DNA from: Guyanagaster necrorhizus
Taxonomy: Eukaryota > Basidiomycota > Agaricomycetes > Agaricales > Physalacriaceae
Length of the DNA stretch: 64,000 nt
Assembly: GCF_019112545.1 (NCBI RefSeq)
Contig: NW_025064885.1
Location: 954,073 to 1,018,072, forward strand
Direction: 5' to 3'
Shown: positions 1-13,218 of the stretch, in pieces
Layout: each line of letters starts with the position of its first letter
Numbering within the stretch: the stretch's first letter is position 1
The notes under the pieces: model-generated
Databases searched by the model: none
What the model saw: the letters and a program-made list of their open reading frames with translations, nothing else
What the model was told of the DNA's origin: nothing
Made by a program: the position numbers and the translations under genes

Positions 1-130
1 ACATCGATACGGTCAAGGCTAAGCATCATGGTAAGATAAAACTTGGTGCTCTCTGCAAGCTCTGATGGCTCATTCTTTTGCAGCTAAGGAGCAGGCACAC
101 GAAGCTCTCGTTGAATATGGTGATTATTAG
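1..130 (+). CDS. 3' end of an unidentified gene (partial)
   Basis: The window opens inside a coding exon that ends at position 30. A 53-nt intron (31-83, GTAAGA...GCAG) follows, then a last exon ending in TAG at 128-130. The readable C-terminus is about 25 residues, rich in Lys, His, Ala and Glu, and ends EALVEYGDY. The splice joins in frame, which supports a real gene end. Too little is visible to name a family. Confidence 0.5.
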
Positions 131-260
131 ATAAATGAATAACAACGTTTGTAAATTGTGAATACCTATTGTAACATGACCTGAATTGCTTTTCGGAAGA
201 GCTATTTTTAGTTGTCAGTTCAGCTTCCGACCGGTTCAGGCACTTGTACTTGTCTTTCCC

Positions 261-1991
261 ATGCCACGATGTTCGACGTCTTTGTCCTGGGCGCTCCTTT
301 TCTCTCTCGCCTCTCCGCAATTTGCCTTAGCGGTGCCAATTGGTGGTATTTCCAACAATCCATCCTACAGTCTTACCGCCAGTCTCGCCATCTTGCTCAC
401 CTTTCTCATCGTACTCACCGTTCTCTTCGTCTTGAAGCATATCTACATGAAGAGGCGTCGAGCAAGGAATCTTCATTGCGACACTTCTGCTTCGTCCTTC
501 GCGATTGATTCTCAGAAATCCTCAGACTCCTCTATGCTCTCTCCACTGCGCCGCATGACACCATCCAAAGAACGTTTAGCCGCGTTTCTCGTCGGTTTCT
601 TTGGCTCGCCTATTTGGGAAACGAGCGCAAAGGCGTGGCAAAACAGTCTATCGTTGCACGAAAGCATACAGAGTTCGTCCATGTACAGCCTTCACACCCA
701 GTCACGTTCATACAAGACATCTCGTTCTCGCCCAACCTTCAATGAAATGTCTTCTACTTTGAACGAATTCGGAGAAAAAATCGCACATCTCCCAGATTTC
801 TCAGATTCTAAACAATCTCGCAGACTTTCCAGCCCCGGTTCTTTGCCTCCTTGTTTCTCGCTTTTACTTCCTACTGTACCCGAAAAGGCTCGACGCGTCC
901 CATCCAAGCATAGCCATGATCGTCGTTTGTCCCTTCCGAATACACCAGCCTCTCGTAAAGTGGACGGCCAAGTCTCTACATGTCAGAAACAGCATTCTAT
1001 CTTGAAAACTAGTACAAGTCGGCGCTCTGACTCCTCAACAGTACTCTCTCCTGGGCTGAGGATGGTGTATAACAATAATTCACTGGAATATGAGCTTCCG
1101 CTCTCATCCAAGGATCATCAAATTTTCGCTCTTTCTGTCAATGAGCGTCTCAGATCTGATCAGTCAAATGTCCCGCCGCTTCCGCCTCTTCCTCAGGTCA
1201 CCCCTTTGCTTCCATCCCCTGTGGAGTTCCGCAACCCTGAAAGCGCTCTCGGTCGCAATTATATATCTCATCCCTATGCTTTGGCTCCATACACGAAGAG
1301 GGGTAATCTCAAGCAAGCTCCAAGACTCCCTTTTGAAGCTACTCATGATCAATCCGTCTCCAAGACTTCGTGTCCGAGTCCAACAATGTCCCGAAATTCT
1401 TATACATTTATTCCCCCGCCACCTCAATTCACACAAGTTCCTCCACTTCCTCCACTTCCGCTTCCTTTACCTTTACCTCCTCGCGAACCTATACCTGCCC
1501 TGCCTAAAGCCAGACCTAACACCAGATCATTGTCAGTCCGATCCCGAAAAAGCCCTCCAATTGGTCCTTCTCCTTTGCGCACCATGACTCTTCCGGAATC
1601 AGTTATTGGTGATCTATTCAGCCTTCCTTCCCTACCCGATCCTCCGAATACAAACGAATATCAAAACCCTAATAATTCTTACACTGCTAGATTAAGTCGA
1701 CGCTCCTACTCTACTGTCGGGCTTGGCTTCCCTCCGGTATCATGCGCACCACCAGATGACCCCAAAGTTGATTCTGCAAAACGCTCAAGCACCGATTCAA
1801 CGTCATCAAAACGTACCGATGGCGATGGCTCGAATCTCTTGCTTAGCATAATTCGGGAACCGGTGGAAGAGACAAGTCAGTGGGATACGAGCTTGTGTAT
1901 GGACGATAAATTCGAGTCGATGATCGAAACAGCTGGAAACGAGAATAATGGGCAAAGAGGACTGGAAAAATGCGAATCGGTTACCGAGTGA
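261..1991 (+). CDS. Single-pass membrane protein with long Ser/Pro-rich tail
   Basis: Intronless frame of about 576 residues. I chose the ATG at 261 because it begins a good signal peptide (MPRCSTSLSWALLFSLASPQ, ending near ALA). A start at 186 is also open but would bury that signal. A transmembrane helix rich in Leu, Ile and Val follows at about residues 35-57, then a stop-transfer cluster (KRRRARN). The remaining 500 residues are Ser, Pro and Arg rich, with proline runs near residues 395-440 of the PPLPPLP type that could bind SH3 or profilin domains. It should sit in the plasma or endomembrane with a cytoplasmic tail. I do not recognise a family; the layout resembles fungal wall-stress or polarity membrane proteins, which is inference only. 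It converges on ORC4. Confidence 0.6.
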   Translation: MPRCSTSLSWALLFSLASPQFALAVPIGGISNNPSYSLTASLAILLTFLIVLTVLFVLKHIYMKRRRARNLHCDTSASSFAIDSQKSSDSSMLSPLRRMTPSKERLAAFLVGFFGSPIWETSAKAWQNSLSLHESIQSSSMYSLHTQSRSYKTSRSRPTFNEMSSTLNEFGEKIAHLPDFSDSKQSRRLSSPGSLPPCFSLLLPTVPEKARRVPSKHSHDRRLSLPNTPASRKVDGQVSTCQKQHSILKTSTSRRSDSSTVLSPGLRMVYNNNSLEYELPLSSKDHQIFALSVNERLRSDQSNVPPLPPLPQVTPLLPSPVEFRNPESALGRNYISHPYALAPYTKRGNLKQAPRLPFEATHDQSVSKTSCPSPTMSRNSYTFIPPPPQFTQVPPLPPLPLPLPLPPREPIPALPKARPNTRSLSVRSRKSPPIGPSPLRTMTLPESVIGDLFSLPSLPDPPNTNEYQNPNNSYTARLSRRSYSTVGLGFPPVSCAPPDDPKVDSAKRSSTDSTSSKRTDGDGSNLLLSIIREPVEETSQWDTSLCMDDKFESMIETAGNENNGQRGLEKCESVTE

Positions 1992-2285
1992 GACTTCAAC
2001 ATCCGATGCGTCGTCGATCCTTCGCTGATTATGCGATAGTCTGGGCGTCGGATTAGCGTCGTAGTTCAACGTTGTGTTCTGGTCGAGCGCCGTCTTTTGT
2101 TTTTTTGTCTTGTCGGTAGGCCGATCACGTTCTCGTGGAAAAGTTCTGAACAAGTGCTTAATTTTAAATAGTGAATCAGTCGATCCTGTTTTGTTTTCGT
2201 AAAGTCCATCGTCACTCAGCACTCAGAAACATTCAAGAGATAATGAAGCTGAATCCTGTAGTACTTGTGTTACATGTCGAATAAA

Positions 2286-4396
2286 TCATTGCGCTTTGTT
2301 AAGCCATTTCTTCAGAGGGATCATGCCACCCTTATCAACTGCCTTCTTGACGTCCTCCCGTTCAACAACACATATATACTTCGTGAATTCTTTCGCTGTA
2401 TTCCACGAAGGCGCCGTTACCGATACAAAGATCTTGGCGGCAACAAGAGTCTCGAAAGTCTATTGCACTCAAATTCAGCAATGGTAGACAAATGACCACG
2501 TTTGCTCTACACGTACACTCATAAGTACAGCTCGGGTACATCTGACCATACCGATGCTGCCTCCATTGATTTGAACAGGTGCAGCCGTCGATGAGCGAAC
2601 TTGGTCTCGAAAATACTCGTGCAGCATATCAAAGGTCACCACAGAGTATCCAGCAGTGCCAGCATGAACTGAGGCGATTAAAAGGCAGATCGCGGAGTAA
2701 GGGAGATCTTCGAGAACTGATCAAGGGTCTGAAAACTTGGATAAATAGATGACTTACTATGAAGATATGGGTACAGCGGCCGAACACGGTGAATTTCGGC
2801 TGATGTCAAAAACTGAGAGGACGTGGGCCAAGGCGCTTCTGGAGACAAAGTCACAACCGTTGAAGTCTGGGAGATTGATAAGTGGACAGAACCGAACCAA
2901 GATCAGACACAGAAACAGACCAAGACGGCCGTGAGCATCCTCATGTCTTTCGTGATACTGAACGTCTCGGATAGAGTTTGCAGAGTAGACTTGTCATCCA
3001 AGAACTGCTGGACACGAGTCTCCCACGTTGTCCTCCATTGAGCAAGGTCCTCCTCATCCGTAAAGGCGTCTTCACCAACAAACACGCAGAGTATCGCTTT
3101 GGTCAGTCGCCTCCAGTAATTTATCGTCTGAGGAGCTACCCGTAAAATTCTCCCAGAAAATCGACTTTTGACCCGCTTCTCTAGTAGATTTATGGTGTCG
3201 ACGCGAGTGGTAAGTCCAACAACGGCCAAGCCCTTGCTGTTAGCGCCGGCCCTGCAACTCTGGGCTGTATCTAGCAAACAATAGAGCAACGCTTGGCGGG
3301 CATGGAGTGCGAACAAATCAAACCCCTCAAGGATGACGATAGAGGCTCGAGAAAGGGTCGGGAGAACAGCGATGAGGGCAGGTAGGTGCGTTGGTGAAGG
3401 TTCTGCAACCGACGTCTCCGGGTCGTCTGCTGGATTATCGATGAAAGGATTGGGTTCGTCGTCGCGGTCATGGGTCTCTTCCTCAACCTCAGCGGATAGG
3501 AACGACGCGCCCGTTTGCTCTCTAAGCTGCCTAGCTATTTCACGCATTGCCAGGCGATCATTTTGTTGAAGCCAACCAGACAACCGGATTATTACTGGGG
3601 GACTGTCACCGGACGAAATCTTTGACAACGCGCGCTCTAGCATCTGCATAATTTTAGGCTCGCCTAGTGAGAAAAACAGCGAACTCACCATCGTCTTCCC
3701 AGTACCGCGAGGCCCAAGTAAAAGGCAGCTGTTACCCTCCCCTCTCTCGACTGTACCACAAAGCAATTCATCGAGATTTTGAGACGTTGAAGTGTTCGTC
3801 CGATCCATATCGTCTTCGTCTTCAATATCGTTCTCGAGTTGAATATCAGACATGTTGCGTAGCGCATGCAGAATGGCGTATTTTTGAGAATTAAGGCATT
3901 CGTGGAACTGCAAAGGCAATGATCCCGAGACGAGATTTATGAGGTTACGCGACCTCTTCGAAGGAGAGGTAGGCATTTTGGATGGTGAAGGCGTAGGGGA
4001 GCTGAAGCGTGAATGTCCACGCATAATTCGTCGTTTCGGTGTTTTCACTGATGGTACTCTAATTCTCGTCTTCTTGGCTGGAGAACGCAATGATTCTGCG
4101 CCGCTATCATCGTCCACGTTTCGGCGCTTCAATGCTGCTTGTTTCAGATGTGCAGCCTCAGCGCTGCTCTTACGCAACTTTGACGACAATGTATCCAGCT
4201 CATCTTCGCTGCTTGTCTCTCTTCCTCCATCATTGACACCTGTATCATCCTCGGTATACGGGGAAGCAGGCCTGATCTGCGGTGAACGGCCTCGGGTTTC
4301 GAGGGTACGTTTAGTAGGAGACTTTGCTGTCCTGGTTGTAGGTTTTCTAGGCGACGTGGATGCAGATTTTGCGGCCGATTTGCGCTTTGGCGGCAT
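2286..4396 (-). CDS. ORC4: Origin recognition complex subunit 4
   Basis: AAA+ subunit of the nuclear complex that marks replication origins and helps load the MCM helicase. The ATG at 4396 starts a basic, Ser/Pro-rich tail of about 170 residues (MPPKRKSAAKSA). Next come the ORC4 sequence RGEGNSCLLLGPRGTGKT (Walker A), PVIIRLSGWLQQNDRLAMREIA, and a Walker B-like strand SIVILEGFDLFA. The C-terminal winged-helix part reads PYSAICLLIASVHAG, and the protein ends KKWLNKAQ. I see four introns. The first (3688-3644, 45 nt) is in frame and directly follows Walker A; removing it restores GKTM-MLERALSKI. The 3' introns are needed because the frame stops near 2903. Total is about 620 aa. It is divergent from MED20 across 133 bp. 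Confidence 0.9.
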
Positions 4397-4529
4397 GGAG
4401 GTAGAATTGGAAGAAGAAAGAGGTAGTGCAAGATTGTCAGTGTGACACAAGCTCGCGTGATCGTGTTGGCACTGTGTCACACCTAATTTTGTCACGCCTT
4501 CGAGTTGCATGCCACCAACGCTTGCATGA

Positions 4530-5545
4530 ATGGGCTTCTCTGGGTGCGTCTGCAGCAGTATCGTCGTTTGATTAATGTCACAAATTTATGGGATAGGCTC
4601 GCGCGATGGCTCAACGCGCCGACTACAGCTCTACCGTTAATCAGGGAAAATATTCTAGTTAATCATAACGTATTAACTTTACCTTATCGACATACATCCA
4701 CTCCATTCATCTCTTATACCAGGGTCGCCTTGAAGGCAAATGGCAGCTATCTGTCAAGTCTTTCCGATCCACACTCTCTCAGTCAGACGGTTCTCAGGTT
4801 CCCTCGGAACGGTCGATGTGTGCACTGACGATGGGCGAAAATGTTTTCGTTCTCTTGGATGACCCTGGCGCTCCCTCTCGGATAGAGGCAGAGAACCTCA
4901 CCCCGCTTCCCACCCATTACCGAAATACATTCCTGACTCTCAGCCCTCCCGGGGCACTTGAGCATCTCCTTGCCCAGCTCAAGGCGCGCTGGGTTTCGGT
5001 TCGACAGTCCACCGCCTATACTGCACCGAGAACCCAAGCAGCTGGGCCACAGCTTCTTATTGACGGGCACGTCTTCTCCATTGGAACTGACTGGATCGTG
5101 CGCATAGGCAATGTTGTGCTTTCAGGTGGTGCAGTTAAAGGGATGCTCTTAGAAGTAAGTCTTGACAGTACGTTTCTTCTACGGTGGAACTTAGATATAG
5201 GCGGAATACCTTCCTCTGCCCGTCCTGCGCTCCCCGTTGCAAGACGGTACATCCGAGCTCTTGTCAAACCTCCTAACTTCAATCCTACCCAATATTCGGG
5301 ATGCCAAGACAGTCGCCATCACCATCAGCGATTCGCAGTGGGAGGATGTCCTGTGGAACCGTGAGGAGGAAGAGAAGAAGGGAAAGCAAAGCGAAGAGGA
5401 GCGTATGGACAAGGACGATATTTATGTGTACGGGGATGAGGAGGAGGACGGAAAGCGGCAGCCTCGAGACTGGACAGGCGTCGACCGAGATCGCCGGTCA
5501 GCTTTCCTGATAATGGGGGCTCTGCGTTCTGAGGGTATCTTGTAG
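4530..5545 (+). CDS. MED20: Mediator complex subunit 20 (TBP-related fold)
   Basis: Head-module subunit of Mediator, acting with RNA polymerase II in the nucleus. Four exons (4530-4543, 4597-4669, 4723-5154, 5201-5545) give about 287 aa. The start was chosen because the 14-nt first exon joined to the second gives MGFSGLARWLNAPTTALPL, the expected MED20 start. Exon 3 gives GKWQLSVKSFRS, then IVRIGNVVLSGGAVKGMLLE joined to AEYLPLP, which matches the second TBP-like repeat of human MED20 (VKVGTVTMGPSARGISVEVEYGP). An acidic insert (EEEEKKGK...GDEEEDGK) lies near the C-terminus. The family call is from recalled sequence. Confidence 0.85.
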
Positions 5546-5651
5546 AATGACGTACCGTGGGAGACTTTGGGTTTCGTCTTGACTCGATCTTTCAGCTGAT
5601 GTCGCAGCATGGTTTAGTTTTTTCCTTTCTCTTTTCTACCATCCTCAAGGA

Positions 5652-7477
5652 ATGCTATGCTACTCTCATTTTACCATGTGCATCCCACGGCCTAGTTTTG
5701 CACTCGGTCGACGCCTAGAGTCTACCGCCCTACATTTTTATCAGAATAGACAGCTAGAGCTTTATGCGGCCAGAGAGACTAAGCGGCTGACGTTGAGACA
5801 GCTGGTGCGTTTCTGTTGTATTGTCGACCCCCTAATCACTGATGATCATTCAGGTGTTCTTTGGTCGTTCTATGAACGAGGACCGTATTGTCAAAGTGAG
5901 CCCGTCATTCTCGTCATTCGCATCTTTATATAATTATAGATTCCAGAGTGCCAACTACGTTCGTACAGAGCTCCCCGTCCGCATCGCCCATCGTCTACGG
6001 GACCTTCAGGCTCTGCCTTATATCGTTGTGACTCAGGAAGGTGTCGCCAAGGTCTATGAGGTGTGTTTTCTGAGATATACTTGTGCTTGACGCCATGCTC
6101 AACGCATATATATATCTCAGCTCTACTGGTCAGCTTTCGAAAAGTATGTCTCTCCTATTTTTGACTCCCCACCGCCAACTCGTGCGCATGTAGATTTCGA
6201 CGCTACCCAGTGGTGACTACCATAGCCGAGAATGAAAAGTTCTGTCAATTCGTGGCTCAGCTTCTCAATGAACAGTATGGATTCCATGTACCTTGATAAC
6301 GAACAGCTTTCTTACAGCTCTTTCAGTGCAACCGTGATTCCAAATCTCTATCTCGGCCTTTCGCTATCGTCACCCTATCTCGCACCAGATCAGCTGGACT
6401 CTTTTATGCGTCGAATGCTGATCTCACGCATTTCCCGACGTGTTCTGGCAGAACATCATATTGCCCTTTCAGAAGCCTATGCTGGAACCCGTGCGCAGGA
6501 ATCTCACGTTGGCATCATTTCTACGGCCCTCGATGTCGGAGGATGTATCCGCCGTTGTATTGATCTATTGAAGTCTCGGTCTCTTCAAGACGCAAAGGGA
6601 TGGCCCCAAGTTGTCATCGACGGGCATTTGACATGCAGGTTTCCATACATTCGGGAGCATCTTGAGTACGCCTCTGTCTTTTGCGACTGATGGATAAATA
6701 ACCGATGATAGATACATAATTTTCGAGCTTCTCAAGAATGTAAGGTTTACGGCACCCAAAAAGTAACTGCTGACACGCTGCGTAAATTCTCAGGCAATGG
6801 ATGCAACCCGTCATAGACACGCTTCCAGTGACAGCTTGCCCCCAATCAATGTCACAGTCGCGGAAGGGCCAGACGATGTAGGCATTCGAGTATCGGACCA
6901 AGGTACTTGCGCTTGTATTCTGTAACATGAATTTCGTCTGACAAGTGAGGAGGTGGCGGTCTGCTGAACTCATCTTGCGCAGTGAAGTCTCCCGAGGATC
7001 TCTTTTCGTTCTCGCATGTCAGGAATGCAACCCGGTTGGACGACTCGCGCCTAGTTGCGCTTCGCACGGTCAGCAGCAGCCAAGAAGGATTACGGGCAAC
7101 TGTTGGTGAACAAGTTGCAAGATGGAAACAAGATGGGGAGACCGATAATGTTGCGTTACAAGGGTCACATCCAAAGATTGGTATAGGGCTTCCTATGAGC
7201 AATATCTTTGCTACGTGCGTCACTCCAGTTGCTCGGATTCGGATTTCTCCTGATCATCGTTTTCAGATATTTTGGAGGTTCCTTGGAGTTGGTATCTCTA
7301 GATGGATGGGGTGAGCATGAATGAATGAATATATGGATAAACGGTTTACTCACATCATGATCTCCAGGGACAGACGTATATTTGCGTGTTCCGAAGCTGG
7401 TATGTTTGATCAGTGCTGATCACCCCAGCTCACCCCACAATGATCAGGGAACAAACCTTGAAGGAATAGAGGTTTAA
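5652..7477 (+). CDS. Mitochondrial PDK/BCKDK-family protein kinase
   Basis: A GHKL-fold Ser kinase that would phosphorylate and inactivate the E1 subunit of a mitochondrial 2-oxoacid dehydrogenase (pyruvate or branched-chain). About ten exons join to give FYQNRQLELYAARETKRLTLRQL, SANYVRTELPVRIAHRL, LPYIVVTQEGVAKVYELYW, NLSLGLSLSSPYL-type helices, then the ATP site: N box EHLEYIIFELLKNAM, G1 box VSDQGGGG (restored by an acceptor near 6945) and SFSHVRNATRL, and IGIGLPMSNIFATYFGG. The C-terminus is NLEGIEV. The N-terminus is weakly mitochondrial-like; the start could also be at 5676. Whether the target is PDH or BCKDH cannot be decided by eye. Confidence 0.85.
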
Positions 7478-7847
7478 CACGGATGGTAATAATGGCTCTT
7501 CCACGCAAGGATCCGCTGATGATGTACCGCTCGACCGCGCCTCGTATTCGTATGTATGACGTGCTTGAGACGGTCGGTCCACGACGAGGTTTCGATGTTG
7601 GGGACCGTCTTGAGCATAATCTGTATCTATGTTATGATTATTATAAATGATGATGACCCGAGAGATGAAGACGATAGGCTGCCGATGAGCTGGAATTGAT
7701 GTATTGCGGTGTTATCGGGGGATCGAAAGTTCGTGCGGATGAAACAAATATTTGATTTGGCAATGAAATAGGCGCCTGCCCTTGACCTTGACTTGCATTG
7801 CTTGTCTCTTATAAGGCCATCTGTCTTATCCTTCGGCATTCTGAGTT
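7478..7847. other. Intergenic spacer
   Basis: 370 bp between two genes on the + strand. It should hold the kinase 3' end and the promoter of the proline-rich gene. Only short AT-rich stretches are visible; I see no convincing gene or repeat. Confidence 0.5.
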
Positions 7848-9004
7848 ATGAATCCATCACAACACGATTTTGTTCCTCCACCTGCCTATTCAGCACGGGA
7901 GTTCGATACCAAAATGTCATTAGCGCGTGCAGCGTCGACGATAACACAACCGCCTCAGCAGCAGGTGGAAGAGGAGGAATGGGAGCAGTGGGATGATGCC
8001 GTATTCGACGCTGCAGCAAGCTCAGGACAAGCAATATCCAGTTCCGACCATCGACGGGAGAGTCGCGCAGGATCCAGCCCCACTGCAACCCGCTGGGCGC
8101 TCCCTGCTCGACCCGGGGAAGCAGGACCATCTGTGCCACCTCTCAAGATACACAAGAAAAACCGATCGTCAACAGGTTCGTCGTCGAAACAGCGACCCAG
8201 TTGGTACGCCGAAGCTGGACTTGATAGCCATCAGTCGAGCAACTCCATGAGACCAGTGTCTCCAGCTGCCCCAGGGTCCTTACATGCTGTACCTGTTCGC
8301 ATTGGCAGCAACGGCCAAGACTACAGCATCCCGCCGCCACCCTTCACGGCTGTCGGCCCGTCGCTTGAGGGCCCTCCGTTCGAAGAGATGGACCCGCTTA
8401 GTTTCCGACCGAATCCACCGCCCAGCCGCCCGCCCAGCCGGGCACCATCTGTTTCCCCGTCCCAGTTCCGGGGCGCCCTACCTCTACCAAGCATACCGCC
8501 AGTGCGACGCGTCTCGCGAGCGGATCCAGCGGTCGGTCCAGACACGGGGGCCTCACGTATGAGCTTTAACCCGGCAGTCGCATACAACAAGCACAAGGAT
8601 ACCCAGGCTGTTACAAGCGAATACCATCCTCCAATCCAGTCTTTTGATGCTACTGCTCTCTACCAGTATGTGTCTGATCTTCAGTCTAACTTTGCCAACG
8701 CTGACTTTAAGATTCTTACAGTTCCTCAGTAGCCTCACAACTCACTATTGTTCCGTCGCAACGTCCACAGTAATTCTGCTTCCATTCAAGACGGACATGT
8801 TGCTGAGTTTCACCCAGATCCTATATCACACCGGCCCGTCCCCCAAGTGCTGCTAGTACGTGCACGAGTTCACACTCAGGGTACACCTGGGCGCCTTGTC
8901 CTGTGCCCCCTGTGTCGTCCCGGTATCACGGAGGACCACCTGTCGACTCTCCCGTGCCAAGGTGGGCCACATCAGAACAGCAGCTCACCAACATGTTCAG
9001 ATGA
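7848..9004 (+). CDS. Proline-rich protein of unknown function
   Basis: Starts MNPSQHDFVPPPAYSAREFD. It has an acidic patch EEEEWEQWDDAVFDAA, PSWYAEAGL, repeated SIPPPPF/PPSRPPSRAPS stretches and a Tyr-containing end. The exon stops near 8732 unless two introns are removed: about 8669-8721 and about 8769-8817. After splicing the frame continues LTIVPSQRPQSYITPARPPS, then SGYTWAPCPVPPVSS, and ends QQLTNMFR* at 9002-9004. About 350 aa, largely disordered and likely cytosolic. No catalytic domain is visible. PPxY-like motifs (PPAY) could bind WW domains, such as those of ubiquitin ligases; this is inference. Confidence 0.65.
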
Positions 9005-9101
9005 CTTGCATACTGGCGGTACTGTGTCTTTGATTATAAACATGTACTTGTTAAACACTAGTTAGCGCCGATTGGCAACACCATCTGGTGCAAATACAAT
9101 A

Positions 9102-11162
<2,061 letters not shown>

Positions 11163-11292
11163 CCTCAAGTCTGCAGCCACTTTGCCGATTACAAATGACA
11201 ACTGGCCGGCCAGTTATATCTTATATCTTAATAATCCGCTCTTCATGTGCTTGTTACAATGTTGGTTTCCGAGTTATCTGCCAGCCCTTCCA

Positions 11293-13131
11293 TTATTTAT
11301 TCAAGGGATCGTACTGAACATGAACCGCTGCCAAACCATCAGTCACCGCTTCAATACTCTCAGAAGCAATAGGTTTGCGACTGGGTTGATTATCCATCTC
11401 CCCTCGCAAGTTTTCATAAAATTCCTTGCTCAAACCTGCCTTCTCTCTATCGTCTGCATTAAATGGACCTTTGATGTCTCCACGCCAGCCATTCCGTACT
11501 TCTTCTCTGAAAGTCTTTATGGGATCGACATTACCATTGTTTTCACATATCCATGTAAACCACCTATGTCCCGCCGTCACATGGGTGACCTCGTCGGCGT
11601 GAATGATTTCCATAGCTTTGATACTTTCATCGTCACCGGCTTTCCTGAAGCGTTCAATTGTGCCGGGATTTACGTCGAGGCCTCTGGCTTCGTGCACGAG
11701 ATGAATGATAGCAAGTCGGGCACGGAGCGAGTTAGCAGTGACGGCGGCGGACTCCCACAGAGCTGCATGGACAGGCAGGCTACCGTAAGGCGTTGTCGGA
11801 GAGGTAGCAGCCAGCCGGGATGTCAGTAGTGTGCTGCAGATACATTTCGTTGGGACGCCACTGGTATAATGGAAAGAGTGGACCTACAAGTGCTTGGATT
11901 CGTCCAGCGCCATTTTTGTGAAATCAGAAAAGAAAGCTGGAGGCAGATCGGGGTGCTTTGGTCCGAACCTAGCCATGATATCCCACCTGTATGATGTTAA
12001 GTCCGGCCTTAGGGGTGTTGAACCTGCTCACTTACGCAAGATCTATTCTATAGAAGAACTCGTGAGATGCACAAATGCGACAAAAGTTCAAGACCTACGC
12101 CCACTGTTCAATATTGGCAAGGGCGTGCAGCATGACTGCTCTGCTTTTCCTGCTCTTCATTTTCACAGGATCTACGGTATTTCTCTCGTATTGGGCATCG
12201 CGCAACGGCGTATCAGGAGGACGAGGGGCATTAGGTGATTTATGTCCTATGGAAGCCAATTTTCCTGTCCGAAAAAGCTGCACTGCATGGCGAGTTCGTT
12301 GAACCTACATAGGATACATATTGACAATCACCCTAGGTGATACGGAATTGCAATCACCTTCAAAATTGGATTTGGTGTGTTGAGGATAAGCACAGCCCAT
12401 TGCATTAGTGTAGTGGGCACATCTGTCGTAGGTACGACAGCTTCTTCCATGGATTCAATACTCGACGATGTGACTGGTAGAGAGGCAGTGTTTTTCAGAG
12501 GTGGAGGATCTGCAAACTCTGATAATGGTAGTGAGCAGAAACACTGAGTCCCAAGGTGTGAGAAAGATACCTTCAGAAACAGGTCTTAGCTCGACCAACC
12601 GCCAGTTTGTTCCAACCTTCGGGGTCTCGACATATACCGTGTCAAGGTTGTCGAGGGGATCGGCGTTTACTTCGACGTGATATGTACAAGTATGGAGTCC
12701 TGTTTCACTTTTTCCGGTTCTAAGATCGAAATCATACCTACGAAGGATTTTTGCTTAATTGACATTCAGATAACTCTTCGTTGTCACTTTCCTATGCCAT
12801 GGACATACTGCCACAGCTCCCGAATCATATTCCTCTATATCAGCGTGGGACATGTCGGCACCGAGATGAGGACACGTCGATTCCATGACATATATCTGCC
12901 TGTACACGGCTTTTAGGTTTTCCCTTTCTGTAAACCTTTCGTTCTTAATCGCCGTGACGGATGGAGATAGGCGAAATAGTATTAATCCACGATAGATACC
13001 TTCCTGAGAGCGTATGGTCATCAGAAAGCGCAGATGAGAGAGTAGATGTCGGAATGGTGCTATTCTGAGATGAAGGACATGATTAATCTTGAAGAAAAGC
13101 AATAGATGCAAACATACCGAAGGAGTGCCAT
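11293..13131 (-). CDS. Rieske [2Fe-2S] - DUF455 ferritin-like fusion protein
   Basis: One gene of about 490 aa encodes an N-terminal Rieske domain and a C-terminal DUF455 (ferritin-like) domain. Rieske ligands: CPHLG at about residues 69-73 and CPWH at about 91-94. The DUF455 half carries four-helix-bundle ligands: Glu in ANIEQWA, ESKH, Glu in VHEARGLD, and EVTH, i.e. E, ExxH, E, ExxH. Splicing joins LRPVSE to EFADPPPL (intron about 12571-12517) and ILNTPNPILK to VQRTRHAVQLF, so the two domains share one frame. One junction, between CPWHR and YDFDLRTGK, has no GT/GC/AT donor. The function is not established; a redox or oxygenase role with the Rieske centre feeding a diiron site is inference. 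The first 40 residues are uncertain. Confidence 0.75.
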
Positions 13132-13218
13132 TTTCTCGAACAATTGGAGGTCCAAGTTGGGAGTTTTAGTTAACGATCATCAACACGTGCTCTTTCTTCC
13201 GGTCCAGGAACTACCACC
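13132..13218. promoter_or_regulatory. Divergent promoter between Rieske-DUF455 and JmjC genes
   Basis: Only 87 bp separate the two start codons, so the genes must share control sequence. No clear TATA box is visible. Co-regulation is likely but inferred. Confidence 0.5.

Noticed and set aside
3939..4445. Antisense frame of 168 codons opposite ORC4
   Set aside because: Shadow of the Ser/Pro/Lys-rich ORC4 N-terminus; no start context, introns or motifs.
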